Shown: piece by piece, positions 8,452 to 17,541 of the stretch
Layout of the letters: each line of letters starts with the position of its first letter
How positions within the stretch are numbered: position 1 is the stretch's first letter
Source of the DNA: Cyclobacteriaceae bacterium
GTDB lineage: Bacteria; Bacteroidota; Bacteroidia; Cytophagales; Cyclobacteriaceae
DNA length: 64,000 bases
Direction of reading: 5' to 3'
Assembly (NCBI GenBank): GCA_019638395.1
Contig: JAHBTX010000002.1
Span: 310,001 to 374,000, forward strand
The notes under the pieces: model-generated
Databases searched by the model: none
Told to the model about the DNA's origin: nothing
What the model saw: only the letters and a program-made list of their open reading frames with translations
Translations under genes and position numbers: made by a program

Positions 8452-9228
8452 TCATATAGGTTTTGCAACCCAATTACCACCAAAGTCTATAGCTTCAATC
8501 TCATATCCGTTGTCTGCAACAAGTTTTAAGACATCAAAAACCTTATGTCCAAATGGCTTTATCAGATATTCAACCGATTCAAAGATTATTACAGGTTTAT
8601 GTTTTGAGGATAATAACTTACTCGCCCCCCGTAGCACTTCGTATTCGCCTCCTTCAACATCGATCTTAATAAAATCAACTTTATTTATATTCTCTTTTTC
8701 AAGTAACTCGTCAAGCGTAATAGCTGGTACATTGATTGTTTCCACCGATTTAAAGGTTCGATTTTGTTTTAAAGAGCCATGAGCTTCATTTCCCTTCTGT
8801 GGAAGGCAAAAAGGTAACTCACCCCTTTTATCAGAAAGGGCCACCGGAAAAATTTTAACATTATTCACTTTATTTAATTCGGTATTATCTCTTAGCTCTT
8901 CAATCATTGCGGGGTTTGGTTCAAAGGCTAGAACTTTGCCAGTGGCTCCAACAATGGACGAAATTTTTATTGTATAGTAGCCTATGTTGGCTCCTATATC
9001 CAAAACAACCATTCCTTCTTTTACATTATTCATTATAAATTCCCTAGCCTCATCTTCGAAGGATTCACCGTTAATCAGCGTTAAGCCAAGCTTATCCATA
9101 TTTCTTATTTTCAAAAATTCGCCTGATTTAAGTTTAAATACAGTAGACCTAATACCAACAAAGGTTTTTACAGATAAAAAGAATTTAATAAATAGTCCTC
9201 GGATAAATAATAGTCTTCGTTTCATCAT
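8452..9228 (-). CDS. FkbM family methyltransferase
   Basis: This 258-residue FkbM-type SAM-dependent methyltransferase has motif I MVVLDIGANIGYYTIKIS (about residues 73-90), VLAFEPNPAMIEEL (about 99-112) and the family-specific KVDFIKIDVEGGEYEVLRGA (about 183-202). It probably methylates a hydroxyl of the glycan. Its ATG overlaps the stop of the flippase gene as TAATG, so translation is likely coupled to the flippase. Two adjacent ATG codons are present at 9226-9228 and 9223-9225. The first gives the overlap and was kept, but the second is equally possible. It converges with another FkbM gene on the opposite strand. Confidence 0.88.
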   Translation of the reverse strand: MMKRRLLFIRGLFIKFFLSVKTFVGIRSTVFKLKSGEFLKIRNMDKLGLTLINGESFEDEAREFIMNNVKEGMVVLDIGANIGYYTIKISSIVGATGKVLAFEPNPAMIEELRDNTELNKVNNVKIFPVALSDKRGELPFCLPQKGNEAHGSLKQNRTFKSVETINVPAITLDELLEKENINKVDFIKIDVEGGEYEVLRGASKLLSSKHKPVIIFESVEYLIKPFGHKVFDVLKLVADNGYEIEAIDFGGNWVAKPI

Positions 9229-10616
9229 TAAAGAATTTTTGTTTTATTAAACAGGTTGGATACTAAAAAAAATGCTGGTAAAACATAAAAGAGGCCATAC
9301 CCAATACTGGTTGCCCAAATAACACCGCTTACACCGCAGTATCTTGATAAAAGAAATTTCAAAACAAAAGAAACGCAAGAGGCAATAGCAAAATATATAA
9401 CCTGCTTTTTGTAAAGAAAACTAGCATTAAAAATAGTAGCAAAGCAGCTTACAAAGCTTTGAACTAATATATAAACACCAAAACCTAACAATAGTCCAAA
9501 ATCCGGTTTCAACATTTCCTTTGATAGGACGGACACAATAGGTTTGCCAATTACAAGTAATATCATAGCAATTAACAAACCTAACAACCCACTAATAAGG
9601 AGATTTCTTCTGATGGTCTTCTTAACCCAGGAAAAATCTTCCTTTGCAAGTGCCTCGGTATATGCCGGCCACAGGGAATTTGTAAAAGCCCATAGTATAA
9701 AAGCTGCTAAAGAAAATTTTTGTACCACACCATAGAGCCCGGCTTCGGAAACTGAGAGTGTACTTGAAATAATGAAGCTATCGCTGTGCATACCAACCAT
9801 ATTTAGTAAATTCAGTAGAAAAAAAACAAATCCAACACTCAATAAAGAATATACTACGGTTTTGTCAAAATCCATCAGCGTAGGTTTCATTGTCCTCCTT
9901 TTAGTTGAAAGATAAATGAAATTTATAACCCTAATTAGGGTTGGTATTCCAAATGTTGCAGCAATTAAGCTAACTAAACCCAATTGATATTTTACTACAA
10001 TCAAAATTGCTATAAATCCAAAAAAATTCCCAGCACTCTGCCACAGACTAGATAAGTAACCCTCTTGATTTGCTTCTTGAAATTTATCAACGATTGTAAA
10101 GGGGAGATTAAAGCAGAAAATAGTTATTAATAAATTCATCGCATGGTTTACTTCATTAAAATTGCTTGTGTTCTGGAGTTGAAAAATTTTGGTCCAATCC
10201 AAAAAGAAAAAATAAATAAATCCATAACTTATCAAAAGTAGAGTTGCAATACCTACCAAAAGGAAAAATCCATTAGATACATTTTTACGAATTAACGCTT
10301 TGTTGTTGAGACCGTTTAATTCTGAAACTTTGTTCATCAGGGCAATTCCAAGACCTAAATCAGAAACAATGGTGAGCATTATGATCATCGAGCTCATGGT
10401 CATCCATAACCCAAATCTTTCTTTTCCTAAATAGTTAATTGTTAATGGAATTGAAACAGTAAAAATTAAAAAATTAATTGCCTTTGCGGCAACAGCCCCA
10501 AGGGTTGTTAGCGCAGACCTTCTGTACCTTTCTTTTGATCTACCTTCTTCCGTTGACGTATCGAAACTTGTAAACGATAAAAAGGTTAAAAGCTGCTTTA
10601 ATTTACGTATATTCAA
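9228..10616 (-). CDS. Polysaccharide flippase (Wzx/MATE-like)
   Basis: This 462-residue membrane protein has about twelve to fourteen hydrophobic segments and belongs to the polysaccharide biosynthesis/MVF (Wzx) family. It would flip undecaprenyl-linked repeat units to the periplasm for the Wzy polymerase. Recognisable parts are the N-terminal SALTTLGAVAAKAINFLIFT helix, PLTINYLGKERFGLWMTMSS (about residues 57-76), typical of Wzx proteins, and a central GLYGVVQKFSLAAFILWAF segment (about 294-312). The only usable start is TTG at 10616; residues 1-30 are hydrophilic. Its stop overlaps the FkbM start. A second flippase sits far away at 50224. Confidence 0.87.
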   Translation of the reverse strand: MNIRKLKQLLTFLSFTSFDTSTEEGRSKERYRRSALTTLGAVAAKAINFLIFTVSIPLTINYLGKERFGLWMTMSSMIIMLTIVSDLGLGIALMNKVSELNGLNNKALIRKNVSNGFFLLVGIATLLLISYGFIYFFFLDWTKIFQLQNTSNFNEVNHAMNLLITIFCFNLPFTIVDKFQEANQEGYLSSLWQSAGNFFGFIAILIVVKYQLGLVSLIAATFGIPTLIRVINFIYLSTKRRTMKPTLMDFDKTVVYSLLSVGFVFFLLNLLNMVGMHSDSFIISSTLSVSEAGLYGVVQKFSLAAFILWAFTNSLWPAYTEALAKEDFSWVKKTIRRNLLISGLLGLLIAMILLVIGKPIVSVLSKEMLKPDFGLLLGFGVYILVQSFVSCFATIFNASFLYKKQVIYFAIASCVSFVLKFLLSRYCGVSGVIWATSIGYGLFYVLPAFFLVSNLFNKTKIL

Positions 10617-10691
10617 ATCGAAATAGAATACTGGTGAGCTTTAACTTTTTTTACTATTCATCATTATGATAGTTACAGGATAGTACTATTG

Positions 10692-11618
10692 TTAGCCAAG
10701 CAGTTGCTCGAGAGAGATAACACGCTTAAGGCCTTCACTTAATGATATTTGTGGTTTCCATCCAAGCGATTTTAACTTAGCGGAATTCATTACCTTTCTG
10801 GGTGTACCATCTGGTTTAGACGTATCAAAGACAACTGTTCCTTTATATCCGATTATCTCTTTAATCAATTTGGCCAGTTCTGCAATTGAAATTTCTTCTG
10901 ATGATCCTACGTTAATAAATTGTTCTTCTGAGTAATTCTTAATTAAATAAATTGAAGCACTTGCCAAATCATCCACATGCAAAAATTCGCGTAAAGGGTT
11001 TCCGGTTCCCCACACCTCAACTGTTTCGGCATTACCATCTTTTGCTGATTTTATCTTTCTAATCAAGGCTGGTATAACGTGAGAGTTCTGCAAATCATAA
11101 TTATCATTTGGGCCGTACAAATTACAAGGCATGGCACTTATAAAATCACATCCATATTGCCTTCTGTAATTCTCACAAAGTTTAATACCTGCTATTTTAG
11201 CAATAGCATAGGGCTCGTTGGTTTCTTCTAAGTAACCAGATAACAAATATTCTTCCTTTAACGGCTGGGGTGCCATTTTAGGATAAATACATGATGACCC
11301 TAGAAATAACAATTTTTTTACACCATGTACATAACTCTGATGAATCACATTACTCTCAATCATCAGGTTCTCATATAGAAAGTCTGCTCGGTATGTGTTG
11401 TTGGCTAATATGCCTCCAACTTTGGCTGCTGCCAAAAAAACATATTCAGGCTTTTCTTCTGAAAAAAAATTTTCAACCTGCAGTTGATTTCGTAAGTCAA
11501 GATCGGTTGAGGTACGAAGCACAAGGTTAGTGTATTTTTCTGCTTGTAGTTTTCTAACTATTGCGGATCCTACCATTCCGCGGTGGCCTGCAACAAATAT
11601 TTTTGAAGATTTTTCCAT
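10692..11618 (-). CDS. fcl: GDP-L-fucose synthase
   Basis: This 308-residue bifunctional epimerase/reductase converts GDP-4-keto-6-deoxy-mannose to GDP-L-fucose with NADPH. It is an extended SDR with the nucleotide-binding [16 protein letters not shown] (residues 9-24), [16 protein letters not shown] (Ser/Cys of the active site, about 107-122), YAIAKIAG (Tyr-x3-Lys, about 136-143) and [13 protein letters not shown] (about 160-172). The length matches the family. It follows gmd after a 2-base gap, so the GDP-fucose pathway is complete from GDP-mannose. The presence of this pair predicts fucose or a related 6-deoxyhexose in the surface glycan. Confidence 0.95.
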   Translation of the reverse strand: MEKSSKIFVAGHRGMVGSAIVRKLQAEKYTNLVLRTSTDLDLRNQLQVENFFSEEKPEYVFLAAAKVGGILANNTYRADFLYENLMIESNVIHQSYVHGVKKLLFLGSSCIYPKMAPQPLKEEYLLSGYLEETNEPYAIAKIAGIKLCENYRRQYGCDFISAMPCNLYGPNDNYDLQNSHVIPALIRKIKSAKDGNAETVEVWGTGNPLREFLHVDDLASASIYLIKNYSEEQFINVGSSEEISIAELAKLIKEIIGYKGTVVFDTSKPDGTPRKVMNSAKLKSLGWKPQISLSEGLKRVISLEQLLG

Positions 11619-11620
11619 AC

Positions 11621-12733
11621 TTATTCGTGGTACTGAAAGATTTTATGACCACCTTCTTTCAGGTAGTGATCACGTTTAAACAATTGCAGGTCCGAACTTA
11701 CCATATCATCAATTAATGAATCCAGGTTGTACTTTAACTCCCATTTTAATTCTTTCATTGCTTTGGATGGATCTCCAATTAATAATTCCACCTCCGTAGG
11801 ACGGAAATACTTGGGATCAATACGCATGACAATATCGCCTTCACTGACCTTAACTTCTGGATTTGTTATTGTTGTTACAACAGCAATCTCCGCCTCATTC
11901 TTTCCTTTAAACTCAACCTCTATTCCTAACCGCTGAAAGGTTTTAAAAATGAATTGACGTACAGTTGTGGTTACACCGGTTGCAATTACAAAATCATCAG
12001 GTTTGTTATGTTGAAGCATTAACCACATAGCCTGTACATAATCCCGAGCATGCCCCCAGTCTCGTTTTGCATCTATATTACCCATATAAATGCATTGCTG
12101 AAGGCCAAGTGCAATGCGGCATGCTCCTCGCGTTATCTTACGGGTTACAAATGTCTCCCCACGAAGAGGCGATTCGTGGTTAAACAATATACCATTGCTT
12201 GCAAAAATATTATAGGCTTCCCGATAATTAACGGTTATCCAATAGCTATACAGTTTTGCTACTGCATAGGGCGAGCGAGGATAAAATGGAGTTGTTTCCT
12301 TCTGGGGAACTTCTTGAACTAAACCATATAATTCTGAAGTTGAAGCCTGGTAAAATCTGGTCTTTAATTGCAAACCGAGGATGCGAATAGCTTCTAGTAA
12401 TCGTAATGTACCAATACCATCTACATCGGCTGTATATTCGGGCGAATCAAAACTAACCTTAACATGAGACATGGCCCCGAGGTTATAAATTTCATCAGGT
12501 TGTACCTCCTGTACAATGCGAATAATGTTACTTGTGTCACTTAAATCACCGTAATGCAATTTTAATTTGATATTCGTATCATGAGGATCTTGATAGAGAT
12601 GATCAATCCGGTCGGTATTAAACAATGAGCTTCTTCTTTTAATGCCATGAACCTCGTATCCTTTCTCCAATAATAATTCAGTCAGATAGGCACCATCCTG
12701 ACCTGTGATTCCGGTAATCAGCGCTTTTTTCAT
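11621..12733 (-). CDS. gmd: GDP-mannose 4,6-dehydratase
   Basis: This 370-residue extended SDR removes water from GDP-D-mannose to give the 4-keto-6-deoxy intermediate used by the next gene, fcl. Landmarks are [20 protein letters not shown] (residues 7-26, NADP site), [19 protein letters not shown], the catalytic [16 protein letters not shown] region with Thr/Glu (about 132-147) and [10 protein letters not shown] (Tyr-x3-Lys, about 156-165), plus [18 protein letters not shown]. The length is normal. It starts with ATG and lies 22 bases after rfbB in the same direction, so it is likely part of the same transcript. Confidence 0.96.
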   Translation of the reverse strand: MKKALITGITGQDGAYLTELLLEKGYEVHGIKRRSSLFNTDRIDHLYQDPHDTNIKLKLHYGDLSDTSNIIRIVQEVQPDEIYNLGAMSHVKVSFDSPEYTADVDGIGTLRLLEAIRILGLQLKTRFYQASTSELYGLVQEVPQKETTPFYPRSPYAVAKLYSYWITVNYREAYNIFASNGILFNHESPLRGETFVTRKITRGACRIALGLQQCIYMGNIDAKRDWGHARDYVQAMWLMLQHNKPDDFVIATGVTTTVRQFIFKTFQRLGIEVEFKGKNEAEIAVVTTITNPEVKVSEGDIVMRIDPKYFRPTEVELLIGDPSKAMKELKWELKYNLDSLIDDMVSSDLQLFKRDHYLKEGGHKIFQYHE

Positions 12734-12755
12734 CCTCTGTAAATTAAGTTGTCAA

Positions 12756-13772
12756 CTAATATTTTAAATGGATCAAATACCACGCAATCGTTTTCCGTAT
12801 CCCACTCTCAAAATTCTCCTCTGCCTGCCAACCTAATTCATTTTCAATTTTAGTTGCATCTATGGCATAACGCTTATCGTGGCCGGCTCTGTCTTTCACG
12901 TAGGTAATCAAATTTTTATACGACTTACCATTAGCCGCAGGTTTTTCTTTATCTAAAATTTCGCAAATGGTTTGCACAATCTGGTTGTTGGTACGCTCGT
13001 TACGGCCGCCAATATTGTAGGTTTCTCCGGCTCGCCCATTTTTAAAAGCCAGCTCTATTCCTTTTGCATGATCTAATACATAAAGCCAATCGCGTACATT
13101 CATACCATCGCCATAAATTGGAATAGGTTGGTTAGACAGGGCTTTGCGGATAATGGTTGGAATTAGCTTTTCATTATGTTGGCGGGGGCCATAGTTGTTG
13201 GAGCAATTGGTGGTAACTACATTTAATCCGTAGGTATGAAAGTAACTACGCACCAACAAATCGCTGCTTGCTTTCGAGGCCGAGTACGGACTATTAGGTG
13301 CATAAGGTGTTTTTTCTGTAAACAATCCTTCGGCCCCTAAGGTGCCATACACTTCATCGGTACTAACATGCAAAAACCGATTATCTTTCTTTCCTTCTTT
13401 TACTTCGAAGGGGGCATTTAACCAATGCTTGCGGGCAACATCTAACAAGGTAAATGTACCGTTGATATTGGTTCGTATAAATGCCTCTGGCCCTGATATG
13501 GAGTTGTCCACGTGCGATTCGGCTGCAAAGTGAATTACATCTGAGATAGTGTATTTGCTAAACAATGTATCCACCAGGTCGCGATCGCAAATATCGCCTT
13601 GCACAAAAGTGTAATTACTATTGCCCTCCACTTCTTTCAGATTACCAGGGTTACCGGCATAGGTTAATAAATCGAGGTTAACCAGGTGCAGCCCGGGGTT
13701 ATTTTTTAGAAAATGAATAATAAAATTAGAGCCTATAAAACCTGCTCCACCTGTTACCAATACTGTTTTCAT
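12756..13772 (-). CDS. rfbB: dTDP-glucose 4,6-dehydratase
   Basis: With the ATG at 13772 this is 338 residues. A longer frame to 13787 would require TTG and overlap rfbC, so it was not used. It converts dTDP-glucose to dTDP-4-keto-6-deoxyglucose. Visible motifs are VLVTGGAGFIGSNFIIHFLK at the N-terminus, HFAAESHVDNSI (about 82-93), the catalytic STDEVYGTLG (Asp-Glu pair, about 133-142), YSASKASSDLLVRSY (about 163-177) and NNYGPRQHNEKLIPT. The gene order rfbA-rfbC-rfbB is compact. The dTDP-rhamnose reductase rfbD is not found in this window. Confidence 0.95.
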   Translation of the reverse strand: MKTVLVTGGAGFIGSNFIIHFLKNNPGLHLVNLDLLTYAGNPGNLKEVEGNSNYTFVQGDICDRDLVDTLFSKYTISDVIHFAAESHVDNSISGPEAFIRTNINGTFTLLDVARKHWLNAPFEVKEGKKDNRFLHVSTDEVYGTLGAEGLFTEKTPYAPNSPYSASKASSDLLVRSYFHTYGLNVVTTNCSNNYGPRQHNEKLIPTIIRKALSNQPIPIYGDGMNVRDWLYVLDHAKGIELAFKNGRAGETYNIGGRNERTNNQIVQTICEILDKEKPAANGKSYKNLITYVKDRAGHDKRYAIDATKIENELGWQAEENFESGIRKTIAWYLIHLKY

Positions 13773-13776
13773 TTTT

Positions 13777-14325
13777 TTAAAATTCAAATTTTGCTTCGCG
13801 CAGAAGCGGGTTTTTTTTGTCTTTGTCTGATAATATTAGTTCATCAGTTGCAAAAGGAAGTGGTATCTGTAGAGCTGGGTCTGTAAACAAAATTCCCCCC
13901 TCAGCCTGTGGATTGTAGTAGCTATCGCATTTATAGAAAATTTCAGCTTGCTGCCCCAATACAATAAATCCATGGGCAAATCCTTTGGGAACAAGTATCT
14001 GTTTTTTATTCTCGGCCGATAGTTCAATCGAAAACTGTTTTCCAAAAGTAGGTTTGTCTTTTCTAAGATCTACTACAACATCTAAAATACTACCTGATAA
14101 AACCCGTACTAATTTTGTTTGCGCATAAGGTGCGTTTTGAAAATGTAAGCCGCGTGCAACCCGTTGGCCAGACTGTGATTGATTGTCCTGAACAAAATTA
14201 ATGTCGTACCCGGCTGCTGATAAGGTTTTTCTGCTGAACGACTCCATAAAGTAGCCGCGATGATCGCCCAAAACTTTTGGCTCTATTATTACCAGATCGT
14301 CAAATTCAGTTTTTATGATATTCAC
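13777..14325 (-). CDS. rfbC: dTDP-4-dehydrorhamnose 3,5-epimerase
   Basis: This is a 182-residue cupin-fold epimerase of the RmlC family. It has LVIIEPKVLGDHRGYFMESF at the N-terminus, QDNQSQSGQRVARGLHFQ (catalytic His in GLHFQ, about residue 62), the LVRVLSGSILDVVVDLR strand, FAHGFIVLG and Tyr in FYKCDSYYNPQAEGG (about 131-145). It double-epimerises dTDP-4-keto-6-deoxyglucose at C3 and C5. The start is a GTG (14323-14325) immediately after the rfbA stop, and no nearby ATG preserves the N-terminus. It lies between rfbA and rfbB, consistent with an operon. Confidence 0.95.
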   Translation of the reverse strand: MNIIKTEFDDLVIIEPKVLGDHRGYFMESFSRKTLSAAGYDINFVQDNQSQSGQRVARGLHFQNAPYAQTKLVRVLSGSILDVVVDLRKDKPTFGKQFSIELSAENKKQILVPKGFAHGFIVLGQQAEIFYKCDSYYNPQAEGGILFTDPALQIPLPFATDELILSDKDKKNPLLREAKFEF

Positions 14326-15204
14326 TTACCGGATAAATTTTTCGTTTATAACTTTAATCAAATACTGTCCGTATTGATTTTTTAAAAGCGGCTTTGCTAA
14401 CTCCGCTACTTGTTCTTTTGTAATATACCCTTTACGAAATGCTATCTCTTCCAGGCAAGCAACTTTTAAACCCTGGCGTTCTTCTATTGATTCAATAAAA
14501 TTAGAAGCCTGTAACATGGATTGGTGTGTGCCGGTATCCAGCCAGGCCATGCCTCTGCCCAATAATTTTACCGTAAGGGATTTTTCTTCCAGGTAGATTC
14601 TATTCAAATCTGTAATCTCTAACTCTCCGCGGGGTGATGGCTTTACTCGTTTGGCTTTTTCAACTACCGTATTATCATAAAAATAAAGCCCGGTTACTGC
14701 GTAGTTCGATTTTGGTTCTTTTGGTTTTTCTTCAATAGAAAGCACATTACCGTGGTCATCAAACTCAGCCACTCCATAACGTTCAGGATCGTTTACATAG
14801 TACCCAAACACGGTTGCGCCATGTTGAAGCTGATTAGCCTCCACTAATAGCCTGGAAAAATTATATCCGTAAAAAATGTTATCGCCCAATACCAGGCAGG
14901 CCGAATCGCCATTTAAAAAAGTTTCGCCAATCAAAAATGCCTGGGCCAGGCCATCGGGCGAGGGTTGTTCGCGGTATTCAAACTTTACACCTAAATGCGA
15001 ACCATCGCCTAATAAACTCTTAAAAAGGGGTAGATCATGTGGTGTAGAGATAATTAAAATTTCGCGAATATTAGCCAGCAGCAATACCGATAACGGATAA
15101 TAAATCATCGGTTTATCGTATATGGGCAAGAGTTGTTTGGAAACTGCTTTGGTTAGCGGATATAACCTGGTACCCGAGCCACCCGCCAATACTATTCCTT
15201 TCAT
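14326..15204 (-). CDS. rfbA: Glucose-1-phosphate thymidylyltransferase
   Basis: This 292-residue nucleotidyltransferase makes dTDP-glucose from glucose-1-phosphate and dTTP. The N-terminus carries the signature [20 protein letters not shown] with [20 protein letters not shown], followed by [17 protein letters not shown] (about 82-98), [10 protein letters not shown] (about 107-116, metal-binding Asp) and [20 protein letters not shown] (about 160-180). The length is typical of RmlA/RffH. It is the first of the three rfb genes and follows galE after 47 bases. The product can feed rhamnose or other dTDP-deoxysugars. Confidence 0.96.
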   Translation of the reverse strand: MKGIVLAGGSGTRLYPLTKAVSKQLLPIYDKPMIYYPLSVLLLANIREILIISTPHDLPLFKSLLGDGSHLGVKFEYREQPSPDGLAQAFLIGETFLNGDSACLVLGDNIFYGYNFSRLLVEANQLQHGATVFGYYVNDPERYGVAEFDDHGNVLSIEEKPKEPKSNYAVTGLYFYDNTVVEKAKRVKPSPRGELEITDLNRIYLEEKSLTVKLLGRGMAWLDTGTHQSMLQASNFIESIEERQGLKVACLEEIAFRKGYITKEQVAELAKPLLKNQYGQYLIKVINEKFIR

Positions 15205-15251
15205 TTATTTTTTTTTGCAAGATAGAAAGGCTATTCCGCGAAAGAAAGTAA

Positions 15252-16277
15252 TCAGGCCAACCCCCGCACTTTTTTCTCCCACTGCCAGGCATGCTGTAAT
15301 GATTGCCCCAGATCATATTGGTAGCGCCAACCCAGTTCTTTTACAATTTTTTCAGGATTAGCATAAACTTTTTCTACATCGCCTGGCCTGCGTGCGCCAA
15401 TTTTATAGTTCAATGGCACACCGGTTACTGCTATAAACTTTTTAACTAACTCCAAAACCGATACACCAATACCGGTACCCAGATTATAGGTTTTAAAAAC
15501 AGAAGCCGATGCTTGCTCTTCTAAAAATTGAATAGCATTTACATGGGCCGATGCCACATCGCATACATGAATAAAATCGCGAAGGCAGGAGCCATCGGGG
15601 GTGTTATAATCACTTCCAAAAACGGTAAGCTGAGCGCGTACACCTGCGGCCGTCTGTGTTACATACGGAACCAGGTTGTTGGGCACGCCAATCGGCAATT
15701 CGCCAATTAAACCTGTGGGATGTGCTCCTATCGGGTTGAAGTAGCGCAACGAAACCACGCGTATTCCTTCGGTGGTCATATCTTCTAAAATACGCTCACA
15801 AAGTTGCTTGCTCGCTCCGTATGGCGATTCAGCCCGCTTAAACGGAGCCGACTCGTCAACCGGAATGCGATCGGGCTGTCCATAAACCGTACACGAAGAA
15901 GAAAATATCAAATCCCGAACCTTGTGTTGTTTCATTACCTCCAGTAGTGTTATCAATGAACCCACATTGTTATGGTAATACATCAAAGGTTTTTCAACCG
16001 ACTCGTTTACGGATTTATAGGCGGCAAAGTGAATTACAGAATCAAACTGTTGTGTCGAAAAAAGTTGATTCATGGCCACTTTGTTGAGGCAATCGATTTT
16101 ATGAAAGCCAAAAGTTTTACCGGTAATGGTTTTTACACCTTCAATAATTTTTTGTTCGCTGCGCTCAAGGGTATCAATGGCTGTAACCTCGTAGCCTGCA
16201 TTCAACAATTCTACAACGGTGTGCGCGCCAATGTAACCTGCTCCGCCTGTTACTAATACATGTTTTCTGTTTTTCAC
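15252..16277 (-). CDS. galE: UDP-glucose 4-epimerase
   Basis: This 341-residue extended SDR interconverts UDP-glucose and UDP-galactose (or the N-acetyl forms). The N-terminus has VLVTGGAGYIGAHTVVELLN, the catalytic region FSSSCTVYGQPDRIPVDE (Ser-Ser-Cys-Thr, about 124-141), SPYGASKQLCERILEDM (Tyr-x3-Lys) and RYFNPIGAHPTGLIGE, all standard GalE signatures. It starts with a GTG at 16275-16277, which keeps the glycine-rich loop at the usual distance. It lies 12 bases after the UDP-sugar dehydrogenase gene. It probably supplies galactose-type donors for the surface polysaccharide. Confidence 0.94.
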   Translation of the reverse strand: MKNRKHVLVTGGAGYIGAHTVVELLNAGYEVTAIDTLERSEQKIIEGVKTITGKTFGFHKIDCLNKVAMNQLFSTQQFDSVIHFAAYKSVNESVEKPLMYYHNNVGSLITLLEVMKQHKVRDLIFSSSCTVYGQPDRIPVDESAPFKRAESPYGASKQLCERILEDMTTEGIRVVSLRYFNPIGAHPTGLIGELPIGVPNNLVPYVTQTAAGVRAQLTVFGSDYNTPDGSCLRDFIHVCDVASAHVNAIQFLEEQASASVFKTYNLGTGIGVSVLELVKKFIAVTGVPLNYKIGARRPGDVEKVYANPEKIVKELGWRYQYDLGQSLQHAWQWEKKVRGLA

Positions 16278-16289
16278 TTTGTTTCAATT

Positions 16290-17540
16290 TTATAACCGGG
16301 CTGTAACTTCCGATTTCTCCAAAAATCCTTTCACATCATACACAATTGTTTTTGAGTTTCGGATTACAGACCAATTCAGATTTTTAAATTCAGTATGACT
16401 AACGGCCAATACAATTGCCGAGTATGTTTTGTTTAATTCAGAGATGAGCTCCAGGTTGTATTCGTGCGCAACTTCAGTTGGGTTGGCATGCGGATCGTAA
16501 ATTTCTACATCGGCACCAAAACTTTGCAATTCGCGAATTACATCAATGGCTCTGCTATTCCGAATATCAGGGCAATTTTCCTTGAACGTTATGCCCAGTA
16601 CCAAAATTTTTGCTTTGTTAACAGCAAGATCATTTTGCGTCATTAACTTAATAACGCGGTTGGCAATGTGTACACCCATGTTATCGTTAATTCTGCGACC
16701 TGCTAAAATTACCTGCGGATGGTACCCCAGGCTATCGGCTTTGTAAGTAAGGTAGTAGGGATCTACTCCAATACAATGCCCACCCACTAACCCGGGTTTA
16801 TAGGGTAAAAAATTCCATTTCGTTCCGGCAGCTTCCAGTACCTCATGCGTATCAATACCCATCTTTTCAAAAATCAGCGACAATTCATTTACAAAAGCAA
16901 TGTTTATGTCGCGTTGAGAATTTTCTATAACCTTGGCTGCTTCGGCTACTTTTATTGTTGAAGCTTTGTGTGTACCGGCCACAATAATTTTTTTATAGAG
17001 TTGATCCACCCGTTCGGCAACTTCGGGTGTGCTGCCGCTGGTAACTTTCTTAATATTGGGTAGCCGATGTTGTTTATCGCCCGGATTAATACGTTCGGGT
17101 GAATAGCCGCAATAGAAATCAACATTAAACTTTAGTCCGCTAAATTTTTCCAAAACCGGCACACAGTCTTCTTCGGTGCAGCCCGGATATACCGTGGATT
17201 CATAGATTACTACATCGCCTTTCTTCAAAACCTTGCCCACTGTTTCACTGGCTTTCTTCAACGGGGTAAGGTCTGGGGTTTTAAATTCATCAACGGGAGT
17301 TGGAACTGTAATGATGAAGTAGTTTACCGATTTTAAATCTTCGGGGTTGCTCGAATAGAAAAGTTTACTTGCCGACAATAGTTCTGGTTTATCAACCTCA
17401 AGCGTGCGGTCAAACCCTGCCTTAAGTTCTGCTATACGCTCTTTATTAATATCAAACCCGACTACATCTGTTATTTTTCCAAACTCAACCGCGAGCGGAA
17501 GCCCTACATATCCTAACCCGATTACACCAATTTTTTCCAT
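16290..17540 (-). CDS. UDP-N-acetylhexosamine 6-dehydrogenase (TviB/WbpO-type nucleotide sugar dehydrogenase)
   Basis: This 416-residue NAD-dependent dehydrogenase oxidises a UDP-sugar at C6 to the uronic acid in two steps. The order is an N-terminal Rossmann domain (KIGVIGLGYVGLPLAVEFGK), TVPTPVDEFKTPDL, ESTVYPGCTEEDCVPVLE, YSPERINPGDKQHRLPNIKK (about 147-166), a central helix, the catalytic GLVGGHCIGVDPYYLTYKAD (Cys about 258) and the C-terminal domain ending in VYDVKGFL. The sequence layout fits the TviB/VipA/WbpO group acting on UDP-GlcNAc or UDP-GalNAc rather than classical UDP-glucose dehydrogenase. It lies one base from the epimerase gene upstream, so the pair likely makes an epimerised UDP-uronic acid. 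Confidence 0.88.
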   Translation of the reverse strand: MEKIGVIGLGYVGLPLAVEFGKITDVVGFDINKERIAELKAGFDRTLEVDKPELLSASKLFYSSNPEDLKSVNYFIITVPTPVDEFKTPDLTPLKKASETVGKVLKKGDVVIYESTVYPGCTEEDCVPVLEKFSGLKFNVDFYCGYSPERINPGDKQHRLPNIKKVTSGSTPEVAERVDQLYKKIIVAGTHKASTIKVAEAAKVIENSQRDINIAFVNELSLIFEKMGIDTHEVLEAAGTKWNFLPYKPGLVGGHCIGVDPYYLTYKADSLGYHPQVILAGRRINDNMGVHIANRVIKLMTQNDLAVNKAKILVLGITFKENCPDIRNSRAIDVIRELQSFGADVEIYDPHANPTEVAHEYNLELISELNKTYSAIVLAVSHTEFKNLNWSVIRNSKTIVYDVKGFLEKSEVTARL

Positions 17541-17541
17541 C

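Noticed and set aside
7728-9228. Recent duplication of an FkbM gene by inversion
   Set aside because: The two proteins share only the family motifs, so they are not recent copies of each other.
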